A stretch of 64,000 nucleotides of DNA from Rhodothermia bacterium. GTDB lineage: Bacteria; Bacteroidota; Rhodothermia; Rhodothermales; UBA2364. How positions within the stretch are numbered: position 1 is the first letter of the stretch; the number at the start of each line of letters is the position of its first letter. The translations under genes and the position numbers were made by a program. The notes beneath the pieces were generated by a model. That model did not search any database. It saw only the letters and a program-made list of their open reading frames with translations, and had not been told where the DNA came from. Shown here piece by piece: positions 15,412 through 25,263 of this stretch. Where the stretch lies: assembly GCA_017303715.1 (NCBI GenBank), contig JAFLBZ010000019.1, positions 1 through 64,000 of the forward strand, given 5' to 3'.

Positions 15412-16161
15412 TCACCCGTTTTTAGGGGTTTGGAGAGCAGCCAAGAGCGCTGGAAGCACTTCTCCGGCCCTCCCGCTGAGAACCAAGTCCATCTCCTTTG
15501 TAAGTGCGGAAGGCGTCAGATTGATTTCCACCAAGAAAGCGCCCGCACGTTTGGCCACCATCGGTAAATGTGCAGCAGGATAGACCAAGCCACTGGTTCC
15601 GATAGAGAGCAATACATCAGCAACCTCGGCGCGTGCCCATGCCTCGTCTAATGCTTGCTTGGGCAAAGCCTCTCCGAACCACACAACCGAAGGACGCATC
15701 AGGCCGCCACAGCCTGCACAATTTGCCACTTTTCCCGCATCCATCAACGAAAAAGCAGATTCTGGAGCCTCCGACCCACATTCTATACAATAAAATTGAT
15801 GGATATTCCCGTGTAGTTCGATCACTTTTTCACTTCCGGCGCGTTGGTGCAGACAATCTACATTTTGGGTTACCAATGTCAATTCCGGAACAACCGAAGA
15901 AAGCGCGACTAAAGCCAAGTGACCCGGATTGGGTATTGCGGCCAAGGTTGCTTTTCTACGCGCTGCATACCATCCTTGTACCAAACTGGGGTTACGCCGG
16001 AAGGCCACTTCGTTTGCCAAATCCTCTGGACGATACTGATCCCAATGTCCGCCGGGGTCACGGAAGGTTGCCAAGCCGCTTTCTGCACTTATTCCAGCAC
16101 CTGTAAGCACTAAAATCCGCTCGGAAGCCCGCAATTTATCTATCAACTTATGTGAAATCAT
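15412..16161 (-). CDS. Sirtuin NAD-dependent protein deacylase (CobB-like)
   Basis: A 249-residue sirtuin that removes acyl groups from lysines using NAD. The NAD-binding [19 protein letters not shown] lies at the N-terminus. GWYAARR has the Y-x-x-R pair typical of class III desuccinylases/deacetylases. [12 protein letters not shown] and the catalytic histidine in ELHGNIHQF follow, and the zinc site is made by two CxxC pairs (CIEC...CAGC). The frame is open 126 codons further upstream, but that part is an out-of-frame reading of the preceding gene; homology begins at the ATG at 16161. It overlaps the upstream DUF4381-like gene by 14 bases, inside the VWA cluster. Confidence 0.92.
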   Translation of the reverse strand: MISHKLIDKLRASERILVLTGAGISAESGLATFRDPGGHWDQYRPEDLANEVAFRRNPSLVQGWYAARRKATLAAIPNPGHLALVALSSVVPELTLVTQNVDCLHQRAGSEKVIELHGNIHQFYCIECGSEAPESAFSLMDAGKVANCAGCGGLMRPSVVWFGEALPKQALDEAWARAEVADVLLSIGTSGLVYPAAHLPMVAKRAGAFLVEINLTPSALTKEMDLVLSGRAGEVLPALLAALQTPKNG

Positions 16162-17158
16162 GCTTTTGCTCCGATTGGTCAACGGGTTTTTGTTGGTCTG
16201 TTGCCGCCGGACGCAACAAAAACTCAACGTTTTGAAGCAGGTTTTTGGCTTGTTGCAACGTCTCGGCATGTGCGGTATTTTGCGGAATAAAATCTGCGAA
16301 TTTGACCAAGTCCGACAAGGAGAGAATAGAACCCAAATCATTAACGGTAGAACTTGGCAACAGTAAACGCATTTTGCGGCCTTCTTTCGCACGCAAGAGG
16401 GCAAGTAACTCGCCTGTTGTGGATTCCAAAGCCGGTATCCGCAAGGTTTTCTCCAAATACATCCGAAGGACTTCCGAAAGTTCGGTGTAATAGGCTTTAA
16501 CCTGCTCTGGGTCTTGCAACTCCCAAGTTTCCAAGGCATCCAACCTCGCTAAAGCCCTTTCGTACAAGGTTAGAACGGGCACTGGCTCCGGTAAAGGCTT
16601 ATCCTCAGGCTGTTTCCGGTATTTTCGCCAAAGCCACCAGCCCAGAATCGTAACCCCCACAAGCAATAAACCCACCCAAAGCCACGTCTTCCAATCCGCA
16701 CCAAATTCGGCAATTGGGGTAAGGTCTTTTAGTTCTTGCGCATTTTGAGGGACGACACTTTTAATCTTAAGACTCAGGGGCGGGGTTGTTTGCCACAAGG
16801 TATCTTTGCCTGTAACAAGACCATAAGGCAAACGCACCTGCACCGAATCCAACCCAAATACTGCGGACTCGAATTGTATGGCTGTTACTTCTGGACCATT
16901 GTTTGTCCGGCTTTTCTCGCGTGCCAATTCGCGTAACAAATCGGCATCCCCCCAAGGCTTCCCGACGGATGGTGGAATGAGCACCTGTCCAGCGCCAACC
17001 GCTACCGATAATGTCAAGGTAAACCGTTCCCCGTTCTGAACAGAGTCCACTGAAGCTGCTAACCATGACTGCTGCGCCCACACAAAAGCACCAAGGCTTT
17101 GTAAAAATAAAAAGATACAAAGTGTAAGGCTAAGGGAATATAATTTTGTTTTCACCAT
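16148..17158 (-). CDS. DUF4381/BatD-like membrane protein of the VWA cluster
   Basis: A 336-residue protein with a signal peptide (residues 1-28, ending AQQSW), a periplasmic beta-rich part, one membrane segment (about 157-174, WLWVGLLLVGVTILGWWLW) and a cytoplasmic C-terminal helical domain with LEKTLRIPALESTTGELLALLRAKE. This architecture is that of the BatD-tail/DUF4381 proteins found beside BatA and DUF58 in MoxR clusters. It overlaps the preceding methyltransferase gene by seven bases and the sirtuin by 14, so the genes form one operon. Precise function is unknown. Confidence 0.65.
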   Translation of the reverse strand: MVKTKLYSLSLTLCIFLFLQSLGAFVWAQQSWLAASVDSVQNGERFTLTLSVAVGAGQVLIPPSVGKPWGDADLLRELAREKSRTNNGPEVTAIQFESAVFGLDSVQVRLPYGLVTGKDTLWQTTPPLSLKIKSVVPQNAQELKDLTPIAEFGADWKTWLWVGLLLVGVTILGWWLWRKYRKQPEDKPLPEPVPVLTLYERALARLDALETWELQDPEQVKAYYTELSEVLRMYLEKTLRIPALESTTGELLALLRAKEGRKMRLLLPSSTVNDLGSILSLSDLVKFADFIPQNTAHAETLQQAKNLLQNVEFLLRPAATDQQKPVDQSEQKHDFT

Positions 17159-17739
17159 AACTTCGGCAGGAAAGGGGGCACTTCACGTTGATACAACTCA
17201 AATTGTTGTCCAAAGGTATCCAACAAGATTTTATCTTCTCGGATCATATGAATATAGGTTCCCCATGCAAAAAACAACAGACCAAGTACAGCACCTAACC
17301 AAGAACTCACCGTCATACTGGTTGAAAACAAAAGGCAAAACCACCCGACAAACATGGGGTGTCGAATAACCGAATAAGGCCCTTCCTGCACCAATCTCAA
17401 AGGTTCAGTAGGCTCAAACCGCAAAGGGGGGTTAAAGCGGATACTCTTGTGCGCATGGATCAATAACCACCAACCAAAAAAACCGACGGACAACGACAAG
17501 ACGCCCAAAAACCATTGACCGAAAAACGAGATGTTGAAGAGCGGCACAAAAACAGGACGTTGTACCCCAATACACACCACAAAACCTAAAATCTGGAGGA
17601 AACTCCCTAAAACAGAACGACTCCGGCGCAATTCCGGATGGGTCGGTACAAGCGCCTGATACAAAAAGGTAATAAAAAAAAGAAACCAACAAATCACAAG
17701 GCCGCTAAAAAGCAGGCGCTGAATTAACTCGGTTTCCAT
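17152..17739 (-). CDS. Integral membrane methyltransferase (ICMT/PEMT family)
   Basis: A 195-residue protein with about five membrane segments. The C-terminal part carries the isoprenylcysteine/phospholipid methyltransferase signature: RLVQEGPYSVIRHPMFVGW (SAM-binding RHP), then IHMIREDKILLDTFGQQFELYQREVPPFLP with the conserved glutamate-like acidic pair. The acceptor is unknown; relatives methylate isoprenylcysteine, phosphatidylethanolamine, or quinone-related substrates. It lies between the DUF58 gene and the DUF4381-like gene, which it overlaps by seven bases. Confidence 0.8.
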   Translation of the reverse strand: METELIQRLLFSGLVICWFLFFITFLYQALVPTHPELRRSRSVLGSFLQILGFVVCIGVQRPVFVPLFNISFFGQWFLGVLSLSVGFFGWWLLIHAHKSIRFNPPLRFEPTEPLRLVQEGPYSVIRHPMFVGWFCLLFSTSMTVSSWLGAVLGLLFFAWGTYIHMIREDKILLDTFGQQFELYQREVPPFLPKLW

Positions 17740-17766
17740 ATATTCAGTGTTATTATGTGGAAAAAA

Positions 17767-18645
17767 TCAACGACGACGATGCCGCTCCCTAAAATAGCGC
17801 GATAGAGGTTCAATATAACTTGTATCTGTTCTTAACTCCACCAAATCTACTTGCATTTTTCGGAACCGTGTTGCTCGCTCTGCATCCCGCGTGCGGTTGA
17901 TCGTCCGCAATCGTTTTTGAACCTCTTTACTCGCCGTATCACACACAAACGTTTCCCCCGTCTCGGCATCCATCATCTCTAAAAGCCCCAAGTTGGGCAG
18001 TTCCGCCTCCCGCTTATCCGATATTCGTATGGCAATCGTATCATGTCGCCGACCCAAAATCTGTAAGGGGCGCTCATAACCCCGATGAATAAAGTCGCTG
18101 AGAATCAAGACGATAGACCGACGCCGTAGCGTGTGGAGCAAATGTTCGAGCGCCACACCAATATCTGTCTGGATAGACAACGGATTGAAAGCGTACAAAT
18201 CCCTGATAATCCGAAGCACATGCCGGCGACCTTTTTTGGGAGGAACAAACAATTCTACCCGATCACTAAAAAGTAGCAGACCCACTTTGTCGTTGTTCTG
18301 AATGGCGCTAAAGGCCAGAACCGCACAAACCTCGGCAGCCAAATCTTTTTTGAACATTTGCCGCGAACCAAACATCCCCGATCCCGAAATATCAACGGCG
18401 AGCATAAGCGTTTGTTCGCGTTCCTCCTGAAAGACCTTGACATACGTCTCGTCCCCACTTCGCGCCGAAACATTCCAGTCTATGGCTCGAATGTCATCAC
18501 CAAATTGGTATGGCCGAACCTCGACAAACTCCATGCCCCGTCCTTTAAATGCGGAATGATATTCACCACCAAACAAATTGGACACTATCCCCTTTGTTCG
18601 GATTTCCAACTGTCGGACTTTTCGCAGAATTTCGCGTGGAATCAT
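17767..18645 (-). CDS. DUF58 domain protein of the MoxR/VWA cluster
   Basis: A 292-residue soluble protein of the DUF58 family. The N-terminal [37 protein letters not shown] is the family hallmark. A degenerate VWA-like domain follows, beginning [16 protein letters not shown]58 proteins accompany MoxR ATPases and BatA-type VWA proteins; the MoxR gene that normally comes first is not here, since two tRNA genes lie upstream. I start at ATG 18645 ([10 protein letters not shown]), where family similarity begins. The frame is open to 18717, near the tRNA. Confidence 0.9.
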   Translation of the reverse strand: MIPREILRKVRQLEIRTKGIVSNLFGGEYHSAFKGRGMEFVEVRPYQFGDDIRAIDWNVSARSGDETYVKVFQEEREQTLMLAVDISGSGMFGSRQMFKKDLAAEVCAVLAFSAIQNNDKVGLLLFSDRVELFVPPKKGRRHVLRIIRDLYAFNPLSIQTDIGVALEHLLHTLRRRSIVLILSDFIHRGYERPLQILGRRHDTIAIRISDKREAELPNLGLLEMMDAETGETFVCDTASKEVQKRLRTINRTRDAERATRFRKMQVDLVELRTDTSYIEPLSRYFRERHRRR

Positions 18646-18723
18646 GGTGTCGTTCACATAAAGGAGAGGCGGAAAGGCACAATATACAAAACCCCCACCG
18701 GAAACCGATGAGGGCACACGTTG

Positions 18724-18808
18724 CGGAGGGGGAGGGATTTGAACCCCCGGTACCTTTCAGTACGTCGGTTTTCAAGACCGGTGCAATCAACCACTCTGCC
18801 ACCCCTCC
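18724..18808 (-). tRNA. tRNA-Ser (anticodon TGA)
   Basis: An 85-nt class II tRNA on the minus strand. The acceptor stem begins GGAGGGG and closes with TCCCTCC and discriminator G. The anticodon arm reads CCGGTCTTGAAAACCG with anticodon TGA. The long variable arm (GTACTGAAAGGTAC) and T-loop GGTTCAAATCC are complete. CCA is not encoded (GCAA follows), so it must be added after transcription. Confidence 0.97.
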
Positions 18809-18867
18809 AAAATAACAAACTCAATCATTGAACAGGTTTATCCAGATCAATGACGTGAATTACGTTG

Positions 18868-18952
18868 CGGAAGGGGCGGGATTCGAACCCGCGGTACCTT
18901 TCGGTACGTCGGTTTAGCAAACCGGTGGTTTCAGCCACTCACCCACCCTTCC
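18868..18952 (-). tRNA. tRNA-Ser (anticodon GCT)
   Basis: An 85-nt class II tRNA on the minus strand, 59 bases from the first. The acceptor stem starts GGAAGGG. The anticodon arm is CCGGTTTGCTAAACCG with anticodon GCT. The long variable arm is GTACCGAAAGGTAC and the T-loop GGTTCGAATCC. CCA is not encoded. It shares the anticodon-stem and variable-arm style of its neighbour, so the two probably arose by duplication. Confidence 0.97.
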
Positions 18953-19047
18953 GGATGTCTTGAGATTTCCCTTGAGACTTGTAATATAAAACTTTTTTAT
19001 TGGTCTTCGCAATAGGATACCAATAAAAGCCATTCATCACAGCAAGT

Positions 19048-19248
19048 TCACCCACGCATACGGGCTACTTTCATGCGCGCCAAAGCCAAAACAAGGTTGG
19101 CAATACCCAGAATAAACAAAACTTGGTTAAAAGACCCTACCCGTAAGTACTCAACCAAAGCAAAGACCAACATGGCCAAACCCAGCCCTAAAGCCAGAAA
19201 GCCCGTGATTTGTCGAGGAGGGTGTTGTTGTGGGTTTTGCTCTTCCAT
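19048..19248 (-). CDS. Small two-helix membrane protein
   Basis: A 66-residue protein with a hydrophilic Pro/Gln-rich start (MEEQNPQQHPPRQ) and two hydrophobic segments (about 15-32 and 40-56), ending in a basic tail (ARMKVARMRG). No family recognised. It lies alone between the tRNA genes and the ATP synthase cluster. A real gene is supported by codon use and topology, not by homology. Confidence 0.55.
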   Translation of the reverse strand: MEEQNPQQHPPRQITGFLALGLGLAMLVFALVEYLRVGSFNQVLFILGIANLVLALARMKVARMRG

Positions 19249-19370
19249 ATATCTTGATGTTTAGTGGATGATCTTAATACCTTAATGGACACCGGTTTTC
19301 ACGAATGAGGTGCCAAAAACACGATAAAAAAGGACACAACATCTCCGCCTCGTTTTCATGTGTATGATAC

Positions 19371-19401
19371 AAAAAAGGCACCGTCGGAACAACAGTGCCT
19401 T
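19371..19401 (-). terminator. Rho-independent terminator after atpG
   Basis: On the minus strand AAGGCAC (19401-19395) and GTGCCTT (19381-19375) form a 7-bp stem with a 13-base loop, followed by a T-run. It lies 25 bases after the atpG stop and should end the ATP synthase transcript. Confidence 0.85.
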
Positions 19402-19425
19402 CATATAGACTCTTTTCAGAGGTCC

Positions 19426-20349
19426 TTAACCTAAAGCATCTGCACCAGAGGAAACTTCAATAATTTCTTTGGTGATTGCCGCTTGGCGTTCGCGGTTATA
19501 GGTAAGCCGGAGTTGTCGCAACAATTCGCCTGCGTTATTGGTCGCATTTTCCATCGCAACCATTCTTGCGCCTTGCTCGGCTGCATTCGACTCAAGGCTC
19601 ATGCGCCACAACTGTAAGTTCAGATACCTTGGGATGAGTTCGTTCACCAAAGAGGCGGCATCCGGCTCAAAGATGTATTGGTCTTTGAAGTTTTTGGTCG
19701 GATGGTATTGATGGGCTTCGTCGGTAAACTTCTCCATGATCGGTGTCACAAAGCGCTCGTGAGGAATGGGCAGAAACGGCTCGGCGATTAGGTTTTGGGA
19801 GATTGTATTCCGGAACTCGTTATAAACGATGATCACCTTATCCCATTTCCCTTCTAAATAGCCCTCACGGATCAGGTCTTCGATCTCGTCGTTTTGACGA
19901 ACGTTGAGATGCTGGAAGTATCCACGATAGTCTCCTATCATCTTTGCACCGCGTCGGGAAAAATAATCATGTCCTTTACGCCCTAAGCACATCATCAACA
20001 AGTTCCCACTTGCTTCATATGCCGCATATTCTTCTCTAATCAGCGATTCCGCCTTTTTGATCACGTTGGTATTGAACGCACCAGCCAAGCCACGATCTGC
20101 CGAGATCAGCACGATCAAAACATTGTTCACCTCCGCTCTGGGCTTGAGCAACGGATGGGTATCCGGATCTATGCTGGCCTGCATTTCGGAGATAAACTCG
20201 TGTATTTTGAAAGCATAGGGGCGTGTCGCAAAGATTTGCTCCTGTGCCTTACGCAACTTGGAAGCTGCTACCAACTTCATGGCCGACGTCACCTGCTGGG
20301 TATTGATAACCGAGGCAATTCGGTTGCGTATTTCCTTTAAGTTTGCCAT
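19426..20349 (-). CDS. atpG: ATP synthase F1 subunit gamma
   Basis: A 307-residue central-stalk subunit that couples rotation of the membrane c-ring to catalysis in F1. The N-terminal helix (ANLKEIRNRIASVINTQQVTSAMKLVAASKLRKAQ) and C-terminal helix (RMVAMENATNNAGELLRQLRLTYNRERQAAITKEIIEVSSGADAL) form the coiled-coil shaft. The middle domain contains LIVLISADRGLAGAFN. Slightly longer than the usual 285-295 residues. Last gene of the block, 56 bases after atpA. Confidence 0.97.
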   Translation of the reverse strand: MANLKEIRNRIASVINTQQVTSAMKLVAASKLRKAQEQIFATRPYAFKIHEFISEMQASIDPDTHPLLKPRAEVNNVLIVLISADRGLAGAFNTNVIKKAESLIREEYAAYEASGNLLMMCLGRKGHDYFSRRGAKMIGDYRGYFQHLNVRQNDEIEDLIREGYLEGKWDKVIIVYNEFRNTISQNLIAEPFLPIPHERFVTPIMEKFTDEAHQYHPTKNFKDQYIFEPDAASLVNELIPRYLNLQLWRMSLESNAAEQGARMVAMENATNNAGELLRQLRLTYNRERQAAITKEIIEVSSGADALG

Positions 20350-20405
20350 GTCTTTCTAAAGGTTCATCACGATAAGAAAGGGGAATGCTCCCCGGATGGC
20401 TCGGA

Positions 20406-21995
20406 TTATGCGCCGTAAACGTTCAAGAGGTCTTTAGCAGCGCCTTCAATCGCTTTCGCCGTCTCGTCGCTCATAACCCCAGTCGCCGTAATCCCATCCA
20501 TTTGAGCGGTGTAGCGCGTCCGCAACGTTTCATTTAGCTCTTGCAAGAAGAAGCGCACTTTGTCTGCGGGCAATTTATCCAATACACCTTTTCCTGCCAA
20601 ATAGATCTCTGCAATTTGGTATGCAACACCCATCGGCTGGTACTGTCCTTGTTTCAACATTTCTACCAGACGTTCCCCACGGCGGAGCGTCGCTTGGGTG
20701 GCAGCATCCAAATCCGATCCAAACTTGGCAAAAGCTTCAAGACTTCGGTAGTTTGCCAAATCCAAACGTAACGTACCCGCGACTTTTTTCATCCCCTTCA
20801 CTTGGGCATTCCCCCCCACACGACTAACCGAGATCCCTACGTTGATCGCCGGACGGACACCGGAGTTAAAGAGGTTGGACTCCAAGAAAATCTGGCCATC
20901 GGTAATGGAAATTACGTTCGTCGGGATGTATGCAGAAACGTCCCCCGCTTGTGTTTCGATCACTGGGAGGGCCGTTAACGAGCCACCGCCCTTCACTTTA
21001 CCTTTCAGAGATTCGGGCAAATCGTTCATGTTTTTGGCAACCTCATCTGCACTGATGATCTTTGCCGCACGCTCCAAGAGGCGGCTATGCAGATAGAATA
21101 CGTCACCGGGGTAGGCTTCTCGGCCCGGAGGACGACGGAGCAAGAGCGAAACCTCGCGGTAAGCAACCGCCTGTTTAGAAAGGTCATCATAGATCACCAA
21201 GGCGTGGCGGCCTGTATCACGGAAATACTCCCCGATAGCGGCGCCTGCAAAGGGTGCAACGAACTGTAACGGTGCCGCATCGGAGGCGGGTGCATTTACG
21301 ATAACCGTATAATCTAAGGCACCATTCTCTTCGAGAGACCTCATTACCTGCGCGACCGTCGAAGATTTTTGACCAACCGCTACGTAGATACAAAAAACCG
21401 GCTTATCCGTCTTGTGGGTATCTTTTTGATTGATGATGGTATCCACCAAAACGGCAGTTTTACCCGTTTGGCGGTCACCAATCACCAATTCGCGTTGACC
21501 ACGTCCAATCGGGATCATCGCATCAATGGCCTTAATACCCGTTTGAAGCGGTTCTTTTACAGGCTCACGGAAAACTACCCCCGGCGCAATGCGTTCGAGC
21601 GGCATTTCATAGGTCTGGCCCGTAATAGGCCCTTTGCCATCAATCGGATTACCGAGCGGGTCAATCACCCGTCCTAACATGGCTTCAGAAACCCGGATGG
21701 AAGCAATCCGCTTGGTACGGCGTACTTCATGGCCTTCTTTTACCAGATCGCTTTTACCAAACAATACCGCCCCAACGTTGTCTTCTTCGAGGTTGAGTAC
21801 CATTCCGGTAACGCCGGAAGCGGAAAACTCGACCAATTCCCCAGACTGTACGTTCGAGAGGCCATAGATACGGGCAATCCCGTCCCCCACTTGGAGTACG
21901 GTGCCAACTTCATAAACATCCGTTTCGCTTGCGAAATTACCCAGCTCGCTGGTCAGCACAGCTGTAATTTCATCGGGGCGGATTGCAGTTGCCAT
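20406..21995 (-). CDS. atpA: ATP synthase F1 subunit alpha
   Basis: A 529-residue non-catalytic nucleotide-binding subunit of the F1 hexamer. The Walker A loop is GDRQTGKTA (near residue 172). The alpha signature [14 protein letters not shown], with the arginine that reaches the catalytic site, lies near 370. Full length. Its catalytic partner beta (atpD) and epsilon (atpC) are not in this window. Confidence 0.98.
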   Translation of the reverse strand: MATAIRPDEITAVLTSELGNFASETDVYEVGTVLQVGDGIARIYGLSNVQSGELVEFSASGVTGMVLNLEEDNVGAVLFGKSDLVKEGHEVRRTKRIASIRVSEAMLGRVIDPLGNPIDGKGPITGQTYEMPLERIAPGVVFREPVKEPLQTGIKAIDAMIPIGRGQRELVIGDRQTGKTAVLVDTIINQKDTHKTDKPVFCIYVAVGQKSSTVAQVMRSLEENGALDYTVIVNAPASDAAPLQFVAPFAGAAIGEYFRDTGRHALVIYDDLSKQAVAYREVSLLLRRPPGREAYPGDVFYLHSRLLERAAKIISADEVAKNMNDLPESLKGKVKGGGSLTALPVIETQAGDVSAYIPTNVISITDGQIFLESNLFNSGVRPAINVGISVSRVGGNAQVKGMKKVAGTLRLDLANYRSLEAFAKFGSDLDAATQATLRRGERLVEMLKQGQYQPMGVAYQIAEIYLAGKGVLDKLPADKVRFFLQELNETLRTRYTAQMDGITATGVMSDETAKAIEGAAKDLLNVYGA

Positions 21996-22062
21996 GTTTA
22001 TTCTCTTTCAAAAGTTGTTTATTCGGGTTGTTTGACTTTCGCTTAGAAGTATGTGGTACGGA

Positions 22063-22614
22063 TCAGTTGCTCAAGAACGAGCCTTTGAGCAAACGTTCGC
22101 GCAACGCATTCAATTTGGTTTTCACGCTACCATCGTAAACGGTATCTCCAATTCGGACGATGACGCCGCCAATCAGGCTTTCATCTGTTTTTACCCGTAG
22201 CCGGATTTGCTTTCCGGTACGTTTTTCCAGCTCTTGCTTCAGTGCGCCCAATTCGTCTTCTTGCAACGAAAAAGCCACACGGACCTCAGCCACCAGAATG
22301 CCTTCTTGATCGTTCCGGAGGGTTTGGTATGCCTCACAAACTTCCTTAATCATGGATTCTCGGCCTTTTTGCACGAGCATCATGACGAAGTTCTGAAAAT
22401 CGGAAGACACTTTGTTGACGAGCAATTTTTGGAGTACCGCCTCTTTTTTCTCGCGGTTTACGACCGGACTTGCAAAAAGCAAGTTGAGTGGGCGCGACTC
22501 GACGAGGGTTTGCAACAACAGCGCGGCATCGGCATCCACCGCTGCTACATTTTTTTGTGCATTGGCATTGGCAAACAAGGCTTGTGCATATCGCCGCGCA
22601 ATGTTTTGGCTCAT
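22063..22614 (-). CDS. atpH: ATP synthase subunit delta (OSCP)
   Basis: A 183-residue peripheral-stalk subunit connecting F1 alpha to the b dimer. The N-terminal helical domain starts SQNIARRYAQALFANA. The C-terminal domain has the conserved EELGALKQELEKRTGKQIRLRVKTDESLIGGVIVRIGDTVYDGSVKTKL. The frame is open to 22668, but the ATG at 22614 gives the normal N-terminus and has AAGGAA before it. It lies 67 bases before atpA. Confidence 0.95.
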   Translation of the reverse strand: MSQNIARRYAQALFANANAQKNVAAVDADAALLLQTLVESRPLNLLFASPVVNREKKEAVLQKLLVNKVSSDFQNFVMMLVQKGRESMIKEVCEAYQTLRNDQEGILVAEVRVAFSLQEDELGALKQELEKRTGKQIRLRVKTDESLIGGVIVRIGDTVYDGSVKTKLNALRERLLKGSFLSN

Positions 22615-22698
22615 GTTTTCCTTTGGTTTTCGGCCATTGGCTTCACCGTTAACAGGCGTTTCCGCCAAGGTGCAGCTTATGACTGTAATGGCACAAGT

Positions 22699-23208
22699 TT
22701 AGTTTTTGGACAAGTCTTTAATAAAGCTATCCACCAACTTCCGTTGTTTTGGGGAATCCAAGTTTTCTTTTACCACTTTTTCGGCAGCCGTGATCACCAA
22801 ACTTGCGACTTCAGACCGGAGGGCTTCTAATGCACTTTGTTTTTCGCGGGCGATTTCTGCCTGAGCCAAATCCTGCATCTGCTTAATGTGTGCCTTGGCT
22901 CTTTCCTCCTCGGTTTTACGAAGTGTCTCGGCGGCCTCACGGGCATCTCGGATTATTTGCTGCGCCTGTAACTCGGCCTCGCGACGGGCTTTTGCATTGT
23001 CCTCAGAGAGTTGCTTTGCCTCGGCTAAAGCTTTTTCGGCGCGTGAAATAGAAGTGGCAATGGTTTCTTCCCGCTCGGTCAGCGCCTTAGTAATTGGCCC
23101 CCAAGCATATTTGCGCAAGACAAACATAACAAGCGAGAAAACAATAATCAGCCAAAAGGCGAGACCTAAATTGGGTGATACAATGCCACCAGCAATGATG
23201 AGGGTCAT
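22699..23208 (-). CDS. atpF: ATP synthase subunit b
   Basis: A 169-residue peripheral-stalk subunit. One N-terminal membrane segment (LGLAFWLIIVFSLVMFVLRKYAWGPI) is followed by a long charged helix (about residues 35-165) that dimerises and contacts delta. I start at the ATG at 23208 (MTLIIAGG); the frame is open to 23301 without similarity. Order c-b-delta-alpha-gamma is the usual one. Confidence 0.95.
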   Translation of the reverse strand: MTLIIAGGIVSPNLGLAFWLIIVFSLVMFVLRKYAWGPITKALTEREETIATSISRAEKALAEAKQLSEDNAKARREAELQAQQIIRDAREAAETLRKTEEERAKAHIKQMQDLAQAEIAREKQSALEALRSEVASLVITAAEKVVKENLDSPKQRKLVDSFIKDLSKN

Positions 23209-23331
23209 GATGATTATACAATAAAACGTGAAGGGTTCAGATCGGGTCTGCCCAAGTATAGATGCACTTTGCATAGGCCGTAGAGGAGCAGGCAACCCCA
23301 CTCCACTACGGCAAAACGCTATGGTTAACGC

Positions 23332-23550
23332 TTAGAGTGCAAGCAATAAGCAGATTACGAGTGCGAAGAATGCAGCACCTTCGATAAGAGCAGCGGCCAC
23401 GATCATCAGGGCGCGCAGGTCACCCGTAGCTTCCGGCTGACGTGCAGCACCTTCAAGAGCAGCTGCCGCCAAACGTCCAATGCCCAAACCAGCTCCGATT
23501 ACTGAAAGACCGGCACCGAGACCAGCGCTAAGAAGACCGATGTTTTCCAT
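23332..23550 (-). CDS. atpE: ATP synthase subunit c
   Basis: A 72-residue hairpin of two membrane helices forming the rotor ring. The first helix is glycine-rich (AGLGAGLSVIGAGLGIG), the loop is ARQPEATGDLR, and the ion-binding glutamate is E57 in ALIEGAAFF. The glutamate is followed by Gly rather than Ser and there is no glutamine in the first helix at the sodium-site position, so proton coupling is more likely (inference). Confidence 0.96.
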   Translation of the reverse strand: MENIGLLSAGLGAGLSVIGAGLGIGRLAAAALEGAARQPEATGDLRALMIVAAALIEGAAFFALVICLLLAL

Positions 23551-23615
23551 GTTGTTACCTTTCGTAGTTAGTTAATTGTGTTAGGATTTTTTAGATTCTT
23601 ATGTAGAGAAAACGA

Positions 23616-24713
23616 TTAGTGTGCGTGTGCTTCGTCGTGGTGGTGTTCCTCTGCGGCCATTCCTATAAACAAGGCCGAAAGCATGGTGAACACATATGCC
23701 TGAATAAAAGCCACCATAATCTCAATCATATTGATGAAGAAGGCCATAAATACGCCCAATGGTGCAACCCCATACGCAGCAACGCTACCAAATTTTAGGT
23801 TAAAAAGGAAGATCAAGCCTATAAAATTAAGGATAACCAAGTGCCCGGCAGTCATATTGGCAAAAAGCCGCACCGCAAGTGCAAAAGGCTTGGTGAAAAT
23901 ACCCAAGATCTCGATCGGAATCAAAATAGGCTTCATCCAAATCGGGATACCGGGTGGCCAGAAAATGTGCATCCAATAGTCTTTGGTGCCAGCCTTTTGC
24001 GTTAGTAAAAACGTAAAAATGGCCAAAACCGCAGTAGTCGTGATGTTGGCCGTAGCTGTACCACTAAAAGGGATCAAGCCAAAAAGATTCGCAAAGAGAA
24101 TCAGGAAAAAACAAGAGAGGAGGTATGGCATATACTTATCCGCATTCTTCCCCAAGTTTGGACGTGCAACATCATCGCGAACAAATAGTACCAAGGTCTC
24201 GAACATATTTTGAAAAAGACCCTTAGGAGCCGTAGTGCGACCAATCCCTTTTTTATACCGAGAAGCCAAAGAAATAAACACGAAACAGACCAATAGCGCT
24301 GCAATGATCATGAAGATCAAATGGCGCGTAGGCGAAAAATCCACAACCAAGGTATTCCCCGTTGCCGAAATATCGGCGTGTAGATAATGATGCGGATCCA
24401 AGACATGCACTTCTTCACCATGATTAGCAGCCTCTGTAGGTTTTTTAGCCGATTCCGCCTCTACAACCGCATAATTACCAGACATAAGCGCTTGGCCAGT
24501 ACTACCATAAACGTCTAAACCATAAGCCCCATTTGCATCTTTAATTAAAAAGATACGCGGCAACTCCACCAATCCAAATGGGGAAAAGTCCAAATAATTG
24601 CCGTCAGCAGTGTGGCTTACGGCATCAAACTCGCCATCGCCGCCCGCATAAACGGCGACATGCCCACAAAAAGCGGCTAAGAATAGGGTCAGAAACAGGT
24701 GCTTGAACTTCAT
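23616..24713 (-). CDS. atpB: ATP synthase subunit a, with N-terminal extension
   Basis: A 365-residue membrane subunit forming the proton half-channels. The essential arginine is in LAVRLFANMTAGHLVIL near the C-terminus. The protein starts with a signal-peptide-like segment (MKFKHLFLTLFLAAFCGHVAVYA) and a roughly 100-residue extra-membrane region before the first channel helix, as in other Bacteroidetes. The C-terminus ends in a histidine cluster (EEHHHDEAHAH). ATG 24713 is chosen because the signal peptide begins there; the frame is open 27 codons further. Confidence 0.95.
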   Translation of the reverse strand: MKFKHLFLTLFLAAFCGHVAVYAGGDGEFDAVSHTADGNYLDFSPFGLVELPRIFLIKDANGAYGLDVYGSTGQALMSGNYAVVEAESAKKPTEAANHGEEVHVLDPHHYLHADISATGNTLVVDFSPTRHLIFMIIAALLVCFVFISLASRYKKGIGRTTAPKGLFQNMFETLVLFVRDDVARPNLGKNADKYMPYLLSCFFLILFANLFGLIPFSGTATANITTTAVLAIFTFLLTQKAGTKDYWMHIFWPPGIPIWMKPILIPIEILGIFTKPFALAVRLFANMTAGHLVILNFIGLIFLFNLKFGSVAAYGVAPLGVFMAFFINMIEIMVAFIQAYVFTMLSALFIGMAAEEHHHDEAHAH

Positions 24714-24732
24714 ATAAGCAAAAACAGATGGT

Positions 24733-25035
24733 TTATTCAATTCTTTTTTTACTTTCGACATAGAGCCGACGAGTGTCGAACGCAATTCCGACAAGTAAAG
24801 AAAAAAGCATCGCTATAATAAATACTTCTTTCTGTACGGGTACGAGCAACAATATCAAAACAGCAATTGCTGAAATTACAACCAACCGCAACACCATGCT
24901 GCCCAAAACCAAGGTCAAAAAACGCTTGACATCTTGCTCCGCACTATGCCGAAGAAATATATAACTGATCGCAACACTCACAGCGCCAAGCCCTACTCCC
25001 AATACGATGCTGAACCAGACTGAACTTGTTACCAT
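24733..25035 (-). CDS. AtpI-like membrane protein of the ATP synthase cluster
   Basis: A 100-residue protein with three to four hydrophobic segments and a basic tail (FDTRRLYVESKKRIE). Its position between atpZ and atpB, and a size and topology typical of AtpI, suggest a role in c-ring assembly or magnesium/calcium transport, as reported for AtpI/AtpZ in other bacteria. Sequence similarity is weak, so the call rests mostly on context. ATG 25035 (MVTSSVWFS) is preferred to the open codons upstream. Confidence 0.6.
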   Translation of the reverse strand: MVTSSVWFSIVLGVGLGAVSVAISYIFLRHSAEQDVKRFLTLVLGSMVLRLVVISAIAVLILLLVPVQKEVFIIAMLFSLLVGIAFDTRRLYVESKKRIE

Positions 25036-25263
25036 GATACAATTAGGGAGCGCCAATAAAGGTTTTGAACATGTTGTTTATAGTGAAGTCAAAATAAATC
25101 AGCAACCCCATCAGACGGGAAAGCGGGGGGTGAATTATAAATGAGTCAGGAATGAATACTAAATGAATGCCTGTGCTTTTTAAAGATTTGGGGCAAATAC
25201 CATGAAGGTGTTCGGAAGAAATCAAGCCAAGGTCCTGAGTTTTATCTATACCGTGCGTGTTCT

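Noticed and set aside
16162..16539. N-terminal extension of the sirtuin frame
   Set aside because: It is the DUF4381-like gene read in another frame; sirtuin similarity begins at the ATG at 16161.
20541..22046. Several plus-strand open frames opposite atpA
   Set aside because: They are antisense shadows of a strongly conserved gene and have no start signals or similarity.
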